From contig PBFR01000029.1 in assembly GCA_002718735.1 (NCBI GenBank), positions 1 through 35,724 on the forward strand: DNA of 35,724 nucleotides, written 5' to 3'. The notes beneath the pieces were generated by a model. That model saw only the letters and a program-made list of their open reading frames with translations, did not search any database and was not told the DNA's origin. This document shows, in pieces, positions 7,710-16,212 of the stretch (positions within the stretch are counted from its first letter, which is position 1; each line of letters starts with the position of its first letter). The position numbers and the translations under genes are program-made. This DNA is from Halobacteriovoraceae bacterium. Its GTDB lineage: Bacteria; Bdellovibrionota; Bacteriovoracia; Bacteriovoracales; Bacteriovoracaceae.

Positions 7710-8014
7710 TCTAAGAATAGTTGCCCTTTATATTTAACGATTCTTGCTTTAAGTTTACCACTTTCTAAGTCGTCGCACTGTGCGGAAGTTAATTCAATTT
7801 CCGTGTTTTTAACTTCGTACCTTGATAAAGGGCAAAGCATTGCTTCTTTGTAGCTTGAGAATGAACTAATTATTACAGAACAATATGAATCACTCTTAAG
7901 AAGTTCATAGTCTAGGCTTTCAGCTCTGGCCGATGCCGTACTGCAGGCGGACGCTGTGTTAACAAGCATCATCGTGGCCATACATGCTAAAAGAAGTTTT
8001 AATATACTATTCAT
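7706..8014 (-). CDS. Small secreted Cys-containing protein, unknown function
   Basis: A 102-residue protein with a signal peptide (hydrophobic 5-18). The cut site is ambiguous: ASA-C could be read by signal peptidase I just before C24, or as a weak lipobox with C24 lipidated. The mature part of about 79 residues has cysteines at about C24, C45, C57 and C80, which could form two disulfides. No family recognised. An AGGATAGGAA ribosome site precedes the ATG. Its stop codon overlaps the end of convergent ybeY. The gap on its 5' side (8015-8094) shows nothing clear. Confidence 0.6.
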   Translation of the reverse strand: MNSILKLLLACMATMMLVNTASACSTASARAESLDYELLKSDSYCSVIISSFSSYKEAMLCPLSRYEVKNTEIELTSAQCDDLESGKLKARIVKYKGQLFLD

Positions 8015-8094
8015 TTCCTATCCTTTGTTAATTAGAATGATGAAATTCTAGAACACTAAAGGGCGGGAAAGAAGTGTAAGGGAAAGTTTTACAG

Positions 8095-8124
8095 GATAAA
8101 AGAAAGGAGGCCCGAAAGACCTCC
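8095..8124 (-). terminator. Terminator of the subtilisin gene
   Basis: On the - strand the stem GGAGGTC pairs with GGCCTCC (8124-8118 with 8112-8106, one G-T pair) around a 5-base loop and is followed by TTTCTTTT. It lies 17 bases after the stop of the 8141-9469 gene. Confidence 0.75.
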
Positions 8125-8140
8125 CTATCTATTTAATTGA

Positions 8141-9469
8141 TTACTTTTGAGCTCTAATTAAGTTGTCGTAATTTTTAAGGGCATGCCTTAAGGCCAAGTG
8201 TAGGTTAACTCTAGCTCCTGAAACCATTCTGTGTTGGAATGGAGGGTGAGCAACCGCAGAGTCCATGATAACCTTCTTTATGGTTTGCCCATTGAAATCT
8301 GGAAAGTGACTTAGCACCTCGGCAGTAACTCCTGCTGCTGTTGGAGCGGCCATAGAAGTACCAGACATGTTGGCGTAACCATTACCTGGAACTGTAGAGT
8401 AGATGCTTGAACCAGGAGCCGCCACGTCCACTGTCTTCTTGCCAATGTTTGAGAACCAAGAAAGACCTCCAGTTTTATTTGTAGATGCAATAACCATCAG
8501 ATGGTCACTAGGGAAGGAGGCCGGATATTTTGGTTTAACGTCGTTGTCAGACCTGTACTCATTTCCTGCTGCTGCAATTACTAGAACACCGTATGTTTTT
8601 CCAATGTGATCAATAGTTTCATTAACTATCATCCCACCTTCATTGTGTTTTTTCCCAAAAGAGCAGTTGATTATTCTCGCTCCATGCTTTGCTGCATATA
8701 AGAAAGACTCTACAACATCAGCGTCAGTCTCATCAGAACTGTCTGGTACAGCTCTAATGGCCATAATTTTTACATTGCTTGCAATGCCTGCAATACCTGT
8801 GTGATTGTTTTGTTCAGCTGCTATCGTTCCTGCTACGTGAGTTCCGTGGCCATGAGAAGCCATCGGATCCCCTGATGCATTTCCTTGATCATCCTTATTA
8901 AGAGTGTCAATTCCGTGAACATCATCAACATAACCATTGTTGTCGTCGTCAATTCCGTTGTTTGGGATCTCTTTTGAATTTATCCACATTACATTCTTTA
9001 AATCTTCGTGGTTGTAGTCCACACCAGTGTCAACAACAGCAACAACTACTTCTTCTTTGGCAAGACCAATCGGATTCATGTAGGCCCTATCAACGGAAAC
9101 GCCGTAGTCGCCAATGTCTTTGAAGGACCATATTCTTGATACTTTGGGATCATTAAATGCCTCAAAGAAGTTAAACTCCGTCATCGACTTGTCTTTCTTG
9201 GCCTTTGGGAGTTCATTTTTTCCAGCAAAGTAACTTTTTTCAGTGGCAACAATATTTTTGTTGTTCTTAAGTTCATTCTCAAGAGCAACAGCATTTGTTG
9301 TGTTAACAAGATAGTTTTGACCAAAAAGTGGTTTTACTGACTTGATTAGGTCACTGCTTGGAACTTTTGCTCCAGGAGCCAGCTTGATGAATAGTCTGGT
9401 GGTTTCAAATCTTGGAGTCTCAGCAAATGCTGAAATAACCAGGATCACCGATAAAATGGCAATTTTCAT
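8141..9469 (-). CDS. Secreted subtilisin-like serine protease (S8)
   Basis: A 442-residue exported protease. The signal peptide is residues 1-16 (cut after AFA). A propeptide of about 80-100 residues follows, then the catalytic domain from about 115 to 430. The Asp-His-Ser triad is D147 (VVDTGVDYNHED), H208 (HGHGTHVAG) and S372 (GTSMAAP), with the oxyanion Asn at N303 (AAAGNE). An Asp/Asn-rich insert at about 172-196 (GIDDDNNGYVDD) looks like a calcium-binding loop. There is no C-terminal sorting domain, so it is probably periplasmic or fully secreted. An AAAGGA ribosome site precedes the ATG and a terminator follows. It is monocistronic. In a predator such enzymes could digest prey protein (inference). 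Confidence 0.95.
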   Translation of the reverse strand: MKIAILSVILVISAFAETPRFETTRLFIKLAPGAKVPSSDLIKSVKPLFGQNYLVNTTNAVALENELKNNKNIVATEKSYFAGKNELPKAKKDKSMTEFNFFEAFNDPKVSRIWSFKDIGDYGVSVDRAYMNPIGLAKEEVVVAVVDTGVDYNHEDLKNVMWINSKEIPNNGIDDDNNGYVDDVHGIDTLNKDDQGNASGDPMASHGHGTHVAGTIAAEQNNHTGIAGIASNVKIMAIRAVPDSSDETDADVVESFLYAAKHGARIINCSFGKKHNEGGMIVNETIDHIGKTYGVLVIAAAGNEYRSDNDVKPKYPASFPSDHLMVIASTNKTGGLSWFSNIGKKTVDVAAPGSSIYSTVPGNGYANMSGTSMAAPTAAGVTAEVLSHFPDFNGQTIKKVIMDSAVAHPPFQHRMVSGARVNLHLALRHALKNYDNLIRAQK

Positions 9470-9549
9470 ATGTTTCCTTTCGTTTTAGGTTTTAAAACGG
9501 ATAAATAGTGTCAAGGATTAGACCTATCGGCAAGTTGATTTAGCTCAAT

Positions 9550-9578
9550 AATCACTTGATTGATTTGGCTAAGTGATT
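9550..9578. repeat. Inverted repeat between divergent genes
   Basis: The arms AATCACTT (9550-9557) and AAGTGATT (9571-9578) are perfect 8-bp reverse complements 13 bases apart. It lies in the 267-base gap between the subtilisin (- strand) and the outer-membrane gene at 9737 (+ strand), so it could be an operator for either. A TTGACA-like -35 (9514-9509, - strand) points to the protease gene but has no good -10. Confidence 0.35.
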
Positions 9579-9641
9579 GAAAATATAAAAAGTGTCTAAC
9601 AATTTAACAGGAAAAAAGTACAATGCTTGGACACTGTGGGC

Positions 9642-9668
9642 TTGTTTAGTCAGAATTATTGATATTAT
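9642..9668 (+). promoter_or_regulatory. Candidate extended -10 promoter for the 9737-13387 pair
   Basis: TGATATTAT (9660-9668) is an extended -10 element (TG, one base, TATTAT). A weak TTGTTT (9642-9647) lies 15 bases upstream. It would give a leader of about 60 bases. Confidence 0.35.
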
Positions 9669-9736
9669 TAGGTGTGTTAAAAAAATTGATTTTAGCATTT
9701 CCGGACGTTGTGATCGTCTGAGTAAAAGGAAAAGAT

Positions 9737-11146
9737 TTGTTTAGAAAACTACCATTAACCACTGTTTTAAAAAGAGCTGCTTTAGTGACACTTTCATCAT
9801 CGTCTGCTTTGGGTGTAGGGGTGGAGAGTCATATATATACAAATAAACTCACTAGCGCTCTTGAGGACACTCAGTCTCAAAAGAAGACTGATGGATTAAG
9901 TGGCGACTTCACTTTGAGGTCTAACCAACTTGTGGAAGACGTTGGAGAGGTTGTTGGAAATCAATATTGGGGTGATCTGAATTTAGATTATGCTGTGGGA
10001 AGCGGACAACCCTCTGAAAAGAAAGTTTCAATTTCGGCCCGCGCAAACGATCAAGAGGCCTTAATGTTTGCCGTACCTGAAGCGTACGTAAAATATAACT
10101 GGAGTGACTCATCTCTAACTGTTGGAAGAAGTTTGTTGGAGTGGGGTTATATCGATTCAGTTTGGGGCTTTGGTAAAATAAACAACAGAAAGAACTTTGA
10201 TTATTTTGAGCCTGGCCATGAAGGGCTGACTGGACTGCACTATTCAAAGAGTGCTCCAGGTATGCGCTTTTCTATATTTGGATCCATTGTGTATGTACCA
10301 GAGCTTAACCCTGGACAGGACTATGATGAAGACAAAGGTACAATCACCTGCAACAATCCATGGTGTCGACCGCAATCCACAACAGCTCCGCTGGAAGATG
10401 GAAAAGAAGTTCCAGTATTTTATAGTATTGATTACCCAGAGATAACTGACGTTGTCTTTAGATACAGTGCCGGTGCCAATGTAGAGCTTGATGTGGGTCC
10501 TACGACTTTGGAGTTTTTTGGCATTAGAAAGCCTGAGAACCAATTATCAGTGGCCGCCGAATATTATTATGATATTGATGCCGGCGAGAAAGGCACGGCC
10601 TTCGTAGACGTTACTCCACAAGTTTATTACCACGACGTAATGGGTGCAAATATCAGGTTTAAGTTAGGTGACTACATCACAGCTTATGGTGGTGGTTTAA
10701 GTATTACTCCTAACACTTATCCAGATGGCATTGACCCAAGTATCGTATACACCGGACTAAAACCTAAGAAGAAAAGGGAAGATTACTTGGGTGGAGGTCT
10801 ATTCTATCAAGGTGCAAAGTTTAAAGCGTCTGGGCATTATGTTGCAAGAGTTAGTGATTACGATTTAGATAACGATTTGTTGGTCGAGTATCCAAGGTGG
10901 AACCAGGCCTTCAATTTTAAAATAAGTTCAGTTCTTACAAGGAAGTTAAGTGTCGATTTTGATTACAAATACGACATGCTCACGGAAGATCGGTTAACAA
11001 TGTTTAGCGCTAGCTACATCGTTTCCCGAAACATGTTGGCATCTGGTGGTGTTAATATGATCGGAACAACCGATGACGTGGAATCCTTTTGGTCAGATTT
11101 TTCCAATAATGATTCTGTTTATGGCGCGCTAAAAGTTAGGTTCTAA
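9737..11146 (+). CDS. Predicted outer-membrane beta-barrel protein, unknown function
   Basis: A 469-residue protein that begins at TTG (9737): AAAGGA lies 7 bases before it and no in-frame ATG lies near. The N-terminus has basic residues and a hydrophobic stretch (about 12-28), like a signal peptide. The rest is built of alternating polar and hydrophobic strands rich in Tyr, Gly and Asp, and it ends in KVRF, the terminal Phe expected for Bam-inserted barrels. A loop with two nearby cysteines (CNNPWC, about 215-220) could form a surface disulfide. There are no long hydrophobic helices. It is followed after 18 bases by a lipoprotein gene, so the two probably form one unit at the outer membrane. 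No family recognised; a porin- or DUF1302-like barrel is possible. Confidence 0.7.
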   Translation: MFRKLPLTTVLKRAALVTLSSSSALGVGVESHIYTNKLTSALEDTQSQKKTDGLSGDFTLRSNQLVEDVGEVVGNQYWGDLNLDYAVGSGQPSEKKVSISARANDQEALMFAVPEAYVKYNWSDSSLTVGRSLLEWGYIDSVWGFGKINNRKNFDYFEPGHEGLTGLHYSKSAPGMRFSIFGSIVYVPELNPGQDYDEDKGTITCNNPWCRPQSTTAPLEDGKEVPVFYSIDYPEITDVVFRYSAGANVELDVGPTTLEFFGIRKPENQLSVAAEYYYDIDAGEKGTAFVDVTPQVYYHDVMGANIRFKLGDYITAYGGGLSITPNTYPDGIDPSIVYTGLKPKKKREDYLGGGLFYQGAKFKASGHYVARVSDYDLDNDLLVEYPRWNQAFNFKISSVLTRKLSVDFDYKYDMLTEDRLTMFSASYIVSRNMLASGGVNMIGTTDDVESFWSDFSNNDSVYGALKVRF

Positions 11147-11164
11147 ACCTAAGAGGCGTGTAAA

Positions 11165-13387
11165 ATGAAAAACATTCTAGGCCTTATGCTCGCAAGTCAA
11201 TTGTTCATGATGGTTGGATGCGGCGACCTATTCATGGGCAAAGAAAAGAAAACCAGCTTGTCACAGCTATTGACTTGCCGGGTTGATCCTTCTGCAATTT
11301 CTAAGGTCTTTACCGAAAACATAAAAGGTGACCTGCATTGCTTGGAAGAGAGTCTCAATCTATTTGTTGATGTTGTAAGATCCGACAGACCTGGAAACCT
11401 TTCATATGAAGAATTAAGTAAATACATCAGTAAAAATGTTGAAGATCTCCAGGGAGGAATTCTCGAAGCGCTGAAAGGTGTATTTCAGTTGAACTCCTTA
11501 CTTAGTGGTGACGATCCCTACTATATTAAAAAAGAAAATATTAGTGGACTGGTTAAGATGTTAATCATTGTTAACGAGCAGATGGTCCACAATAATATCT
11601 ACGAGCTTTTTACCTCAAAAACTCCATTAACCTATGATGAGCACCTTAAAAGAAAATCCATTGTATTTAATGTTTTTTCCAGAGTGGAAAAGGCCCTAAA
11701 TGAGTTTTTTAAGGCAAACAACAATAAAATTAACCTTGTAGATTTATTAACAACTTTTGAGGGGGTTGATGAGGAAGTTGTTGATGCCGGCTTCAGTATG
11801 TTGTTTATTAAGAAAGCTTTTCTTGGTGGAGAGAAGGAAGTATTAACAGCAAAAGAGCTAAGGCGTCTGATGTTGATGCTTGCCGACGCTGGTAAAATTG
11901 TTTTTGATATTGTTAATCTTCCAAATATTGAACACAGTAAAAGTGAAAGAGAAGATATTGTCGAGAGTCTAAAAGAGGATTTTGAAACAATTGTCGTGAA
12001 TCTTAAACCACAAGCTGAGAAAGAAGCGTCTGTATTTGAATTACAAGATGTTTTCAATGTAGTGGAGGCCTACCTCCCTAAATATAAAGCAATATCCAAG
12101 TACAAGGATTCAATTTTAAAAATTAAGAAGATTCTTCTTGGAAGCGATCGTGAAATCTTCACTAGTGAGGAGGTCAGGGTATTGCTTCAGGATATAATTT
12201 TAACCAACCTTAAACGAGGAACCTTCTTCTTTAAAGCTTTTGATGCAAATAGAAGTATCCTGCAAGCTAACCGAGCGATTAAGGAGCAGCAGCTTTATAT
12301 TTTTGCGGCAAGTCCTTTGGAAAGAGAGTTTAAAAAAGACTTCAATAGAATTGTAAAGGATTATAGGTTCTTTCCAGATAAAGATTTTATAGCAAGTTAC
12401 CATTCAAAGTATGAACGATCTGCTTGGGGAATGTTTGTTATCTCCGCGCTTGAGGACCTGACTGCAAGAGTTTTCTCCTTCTACTCTGAAAAAGATCCAA
12501 AGGCCTATGGTGGGTACAAGTTTAGTCAAAAGCAGATGTATCAGATGCTTGAAGACTTTCAGGACCTTTTTGTAAGCTCTGGATTTGCTCTTCCTGGAAG
12601 GGCCGTGAATACTGCTGAGACTATCACCTTGATGACGAGCTTATTCCAATACCAGTCTGATGGTAAAGGTGATGATATTGAGGTGAACGAATCCGTTGAG
12701 TTCTTGGTGTCAGTTGCCAGTGCATATCGAGTATCGAGTAAAGCTCACGAAGTATTGAAAAGCAGATGTGAACTTGATGGCAAAAAAAGGTTTTCTCCAA
12801 CCTGTTTTAGAGAGAATTTTGCATCGTTGTTTGAGCTTGAGTTGGAAAACACCAAGGATTCAAAGCCGTTTAGTTATTACTACCCAGATCTTAATGAGTT
12901 TGCAAAAGGGCTAAGCTCATATGACAACAATATATTCTTAGACCGTGTTGAAACGTTTACAAGAACTTGTACTGTCTTTGATAATGGAGAAGACGTTCCA
13001 ATGGGCTTTGGAGATATGTTTTTAATATTTGCAGGCATGATTAACATGGAGTCGACTTTTGTCCGTTTTAATCAACCTCAATATTATGGAGACATCGCTG
13101 ACAACACACTAGGTCCCAAGGAGTTAAAGAAAGCCTATGATGAAGTGTATGAAGATGCGATTGAGTCTCAAGTGCCTTCATTTTTAAGCTACACAGCTGA
13201 AGATGTGTTTAGATTTTTATTGGACAGGGGGAGAAAGCCAAGCATCAAAGAGATGGCTAAAATAAGTATAGTAGGACATCCACTTATCTATGCTGATAGA
13301 AATTCTATCGCGGGTGTTTTGAAGGTTATATCTCAAGGGTCCGAGGCCAAGAAAACAAATCCATTTTCGTGTGAGAGCTTGCGCTGA
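11165..13387 (+). CDS. Large predicted lipoprotein, partner of the upstream barrel
   Basis: A 740-residue protein with a short hydrophobic signal and the lipobox MVGC (C19), so it should be lipid-anchored; G20 and D21 follow the Cys. In enterobacteria Asp at +2 retains lipoproteins in the inner membrane, but this rule is not reliable here. The mature protein is strongly helical (many Leu/Lys/Glu repeats) and has no recognised domain; a Cys pair near the end (about C602 and C737) may be structural. The ATG has AAGAGG about 8 bases upstream. It follows the barrel gene after 18 bases with no terminator, so co-transcription is very likely. An alpha-helical lipoprotein paired with a barrel is compatible with an export or scaffold role, but nothing in the sequence proves one. 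Confidence 0.65.
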   Translation: MKNILGLMLASQLFMMVGCGDLFMGKEKKTSLSQLLTCRVDPSAISKVFTENIKGDLHCLEESLNLFVDVVRSDRPGNLSYEELSKYISKNVEDLQGGILEALKGVFQLNSLLSGDDPYYIKKENISGLVKMLIIVNEQMVHNNIYELFTSKTPLTYDEHLKRKSIVFNVFSRVEKALNEFFKANNNKINLVDLLTTFEGVDEEVVDAGFSMLFIKKAFLGGEKEVLTAKELRRLMLMLADAGKIVFDIVNLPNIEHSKSEREDIVESLKEDFETIVVNLKPQAEKEASVFELQDVFNVVEAYLPKYKAISKYKDSILKIKKILLGSDREIFTSEEVRVLLQDIILTNLKRGTFFFKAFDANRSILQANRAIKEQQLYIFAASPLEREFKKDFNRIVKDYRFFPDKDFIASYHSKYERSAWGMFVISALEDLTARVFSFYSEKDPKAYGGYKFSQKQMYQMLEDFQDLFVSSGFALPGRAVNTAETITLMTSLFQYQSDGKGDDIEVNESVEFLVSVASAYRVSSKAHEVLKSRCELDGKKRFSPTCFRENFASLFELELENTKDSKPFSYYYPDLNEFAKGLSSYDNNIFLDRVETFTRTCTVFDNGEDVPMGFGDMFLIFAGMINMESTFVRFNQPQYYGDIADNTLGPKELKKAYDEVYEDAIESQVPSFLSYTAEDVFRFLLDRGRKPSIKEMAKISIVGHPLIYADRNSIAGVLKVISQGSEAKKTNPFSCESLR

Positions 13388-13395
13388 ATTGTTGA

Positions 13396-13437
13396 AGCCT
13401 CTAAAAATTTAGGGTAGGCTCTCTCTCTAGGGAGCCT
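13396..13437 (+). promoter_or_regulatory. prfB leader with two mutually exclusive hairpins
   Basis: Hairpin A pairs AGCCT (13396-13400) with AGGCT (13416-13420), extended inside by CTAA/TTAG (13401-13404 with 13409-13412) after a 3-base bulge. Hairpin B pairs AGGCTCTC (13416-13423) with GGGAGCCT (13430-13437), with one G-T pair and the loop TCTCTA. Both use 13416-13420, so only one can form. Hairpin B buries GGGAG (13430-13434), the Shine-Dalgarno of prfB 6 bases before its ATG. There is no T-run, so it is not a plain terminator. A translational switch is inferred. Confidence 0.45.
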
Positions 13438-13440
13438 ATT

Positions 13441-14575
13441 ATGAGTGAAAATACAAATATCAAGTTAAGCGAAATTAATTCTGAAGTGTCTGGGTTTAGA
13501 GAAACTCTTGAAAACGTTCGGAGGTCGCTTTGACATCCCTAGAAAAGTTGCACGCCTAGAAGAAATTTCTGAAATGGAGGCCTTGGAAGGCTTTTGGCAA
13601 GACGCGGATAACGCCGCAAAAATTCAGAGAGAAAAATCAGTTCTACAATCTACAGTTAAAAGCTATTCCGATGTAAAAGAGCTTTTAGATGAGTTCGATA
13701 TCTTGCACGAGTATGCCTCGGAGGGAGACGATGACTCCGCGGGTGAGGCCCTTGAGGTTTATGAAAAACTAAAAAGTGCAACAGAAGAGCTTGAAAAACA
13801 ATCTCTTCTTTCTGATGAAATGGATCCAAACAACGCAATTGTTTCTATCAATGCGGGAGCTGGGGGAACGGAGTCATGTGACTGGGCCGGAATGCTTCAC
13901 AGAATGTTGACGAGATGGGCAGAATCCAAGGGCTTCAAAGTGGATGTAATGGATTATCAGTATGGTGACTCTGCAGGAATAAAGTCTGTCACTATGATGG
14001 TCTCAGGTAACTTTGCCTACGGGCTAATGAAATCAGAGTCGGGAATTCACAGACTTGTGAGGATTTCCCCATTTGACTCCAACGCAAGAAGACATACCTC
14101 ATTTGCTTCCGTTTTTGTCTCTCCTGAAGTGGATGACAGCATTGAGATAGAAGTTCAAGATAAAGATCTAAGAATAGATGTTTATCGCTCGGGTGGTGCC
14201 GGTGGGCAATCTGTAAACACAACGGACTCTGCTGTAAGGATTACCCACTTGCCTACAAATATTGTTGTAACCTGCCAAAACGAAAGGTCTCAACTTCAGA
14301 ATAAACAGACCGCAATGAAGATCTTAAAATCCAGACTTTATGAGAAAGCGATGGAAGAGAAGCGTGCTGAACAGGCAGAAGCAGAGGCAAATAAGAAAGA
14401 GATAGGGTGGGGATCCCAGATTCGATCTTATGTGCTTCATCCTTACAAGATGGTTAAGGATCACAGAACAAATCAAGAATCTGGAAATGCTGAGAAGGTT
14501 TTGGACGGAGATCTTGATAACTTCATGAAGGCATATTTGCAGTGGAGCAAACTCAGTGATCAAGAAGGCGAGTAA
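13441..14575 (+). CDS. prfB: Peptide chain release factor 2, with programmed +1 frameshift
   Basis: RF2 reads UAA and UGA and releases the finished chain from the ribosome. It is encoded in two frames: codons 1-30 from the ATG at 13441 reach an in-frame TGA at 13531-13533, then reading shifts +1 after CTT and continues from GAC at 13532 to 14575, giving 377 residues (E. coli 365). The join is exact: family-typical sequence DIPRK continues directly. Motifs in full-length numbering are the stop-codon recognition tripeptide S209-P210-F211, which marks RF2 rather than RF1, and G254-G255-Q256, which triggers hydrolysis. The shift is autoregulatory: scarce RF2 leaves the UGA unread and favours shifting. 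Its ribosome site lies in a hairpin. It follows the lipoprotein gene after 53 bases with no clear terminator. Confidence 0.97.
13519..13534 (+). other. prfB: Programmed +1 ribosomal frameshift site of prfB
   Basis: CGGAGG (13519-13524), an internal Shine-Dalgarno, lies exactly 3 bases before the slippery CTT (13528-13530), followed by TGA C. This is the same geometry as the E. coli prfB site (AGGGGG, 3 bases, CTT TGA C). The C after TGA weakens termination and so favours the shift. Confidence 0.95.
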
Positions 14576-14611
14576 ACACAAATTTTCGCGCTAACTCACT
14601 GTTATGATTGG

Positions 14612-14640
14612 TTGTCAATGCATGGGCTAGACGCTATTAT
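14612..14640 (+). promoter_or_regulatory. Strong sigma70-like promoter before lysS
   Basis: TTGTCA (14612-14617) and TATTAT (14635-14640) are separated by 17 bases, five of six consensus bases in each. The predicted start near 14647 leaves a leader of about 27 bases to the lysS ATG at 14674. It may drive much of the downstream lysS-lol-bam-lpx run. Confidence 0.65.
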
Positions 14641-14673
14641 CCATCCATTAAAAACATCAGAGCAAGGCAGAAC

Positions 14674-16212
14674 ATGAAAGAGAAGTATATTTCGCAGTGG
14701 GAAAACCTATTCAATGAACAAATGAACGTAAGACTAGAGAAACGTTCAAAAATCAAGGAGTTAGGTTCTAGCCCGTATAAGCACAATGTTAGGCCTACAA
14801 CTACTGCCAAAGAGCTTAGAGCAAAATACGGCGAGATTGCCAAAGAAGATATCGGTGAAACTGAGGACTACGTTATTTGCGGAAGGGCCTTGTTAGTTAG
14901 AGACTTTGGTAAGGCAGCATTTATTCAAATCGATGACGGCACTGATCGTTTTCAATTATATGTTAAAAAGAAAGTTACAAGCGATGAAGGTTTTGCTGAG
15001 TACAAGCTTTGTGACTACGGCGATATTGTTTATGCAAAGGGTGACGTCTTTAAGACCAATAAGGGCGAGTTATCTATTAACTCTAAAGATTTCAAGGTTT
15101 TGACTAAATCCATTAGACCGCTTCCAGAGAAGTTTCATGGTCTCACTGACCAGGAACTAAAATACAGAATGCGCTATGTCGATATGATCATGAACCCAGA
15201 GACAAGACAAAAGCTTAAGACTCGCTCACAAATCGTGCGCTATATAAGAGAATTCTTTTACCAAAACGATTACTTGGAAGTTGAAACACCAATGATGCAC
15301 TCAGTTGCTGGTGGTGCTGCGGCAAAGCCTTTTGAAACTCACCACAACGCTCTTGATATGGAGCTCTTTATGAGAATTGCTCCTGAATTGCATCTCAAAA
15401 GATTAATTGTGGGTGGTTATAATAGAGTTTTTGAAATGAATCGTTGTTTCAGAAATGAGGGACTGTCTCTAAAGCATAATCCAGAGTTTACTTCTGTTGA
15501 GTTTTACCAAGCATATGCAACTTATGAAGATTTAATGGATCTTACAGAACAGTTGATCTCAGGGATTGCTAAAGATGTTCTTAAAACTGAAACAGTAACA
15601 TTTGGTGAAAACGAAATTAGTCTTAAGGCACCTTTTCAGAGAATGACTATGAGAGATGCTGTTAAAAAACATACATCTCTTAGCGAAGAAGACTTGAAAA
15701 ACCCTGCAAAGATGATTGAGTTGATCACGAGCAAAAAAGATGGAGACTTTAAAAAGTCTGATCTTGAGAAACTTTCCGCTGCAAGGTTAATGGTTCTTTG
15801 CTTTGAAGAATTTGCAGAAGATAAACTCATTCAGCCTACATTTATCACTGAGTATCCTACAGAGGTTTCACCATTATCTAGAAGAAATGATGAGAACCCT
15901 GAATATGTTGATCGTTTTGAGTTTTTTATGAATGGTTGGGAAATTGCCAATGCGTTTAACGAGCTTAACGATCCAACTGATCAACTTGATAGATTTGCTG
16001 ATCAGGCCATGCTTAAAGAGGGTGGTGACGAAGAAGCTGTTGATCCTGATTACGATTATGTAAGAGCCCTTGAATACGGTATGCCACCGACTGCAGGTGA
16101 AGGTATTGGTATCGATAGATTGGTTATGATATTGACCAACTCTCACACAATCAGAGACGTAATCCTATTTCCTCTACTTAAAAAAGAGACTTTTTTCGAA
16201 AAAGAGGAGTAA
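14674..16212 (+). CDS. lysS: Lysyl-tRNA synthetase, class II
   Basis: A 512-residue cytosolic enzyme that charges tRNA-Lys using ATP (E. coli LysS 505). The N-terminal OB-fold anticodon-binding domain spans about 66-143. The class II catalytic core has motif 2 (FRNEGLSLKHNPEF, about 259-272) and motif 3 (GEGIGIDRLVMIL, about 473-485). I placed the start at the ATG at 14674 with AAGG 6 bases upstream. A longer in-frame TTG at 14608 lies upstream of the predicted promoter start and adds residues not seen in the family. The next gene starts directly after the TAA with no gap, which links translation supply to lipoprotein release. Confidence 0.97.
   Translation: MKEKYISQWENLFNEQMNVRLEKRSKIKELGSSPYKHNVRPTTTAKELRAKYGEIAKEDIGETEDYVICGRALLVRDFGKAAFIQIDDGTDRFQLYVKKKVTSDEGFAEYKLCDYGDIVYAKGDVFKTNKGELSINSKDFKVLTKSIRPLPEKFHGLTDQELKYRMRYVDMIMNPETRQKLKTRSQIVRYIREFFYQNDYLEVETPMMHSVAGGAAAKPFETHHNALDMELFMRIAPELHLKRLIVGGYNRVFEMNRCFRNEGLSLKHNPEFTSVEFYQAYATYEDLMDLTEQLISGIAKDVLKTETVTFGENEISLKAPFQRMTMRDAVKKHTSLSEEDLKNPAKMIELITSKKDGDFKKSDLEKLSAARLMVLCFEEFAEDKLIQPTFITEYPTEVSPLSRRNDENPEYVDRFEFFMNGWEIANAFNELNDPTDQLDRFADQAMLKEGGDEEAVDPDYDYVRALEYGMPPTAGEGIGIDRLVMILTNSHTIRDVILFPLLKKETFFEKEE

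Noticed and set aside
13441..13533. prfB looks like a broken gene: a 30-codon frame ending in TGA, then a longer frame.
   Set aside because: The joint is the canonical programmed +1 site and the joined protein is complete, so it is not a pseudogene.
14608..14673. Longer lysS with a TTG start.
   Set aside because: It begins inside the TTGTCA/TATTAT promoter, upstream of the predicted transcript start, and adds residues foreign to the family.
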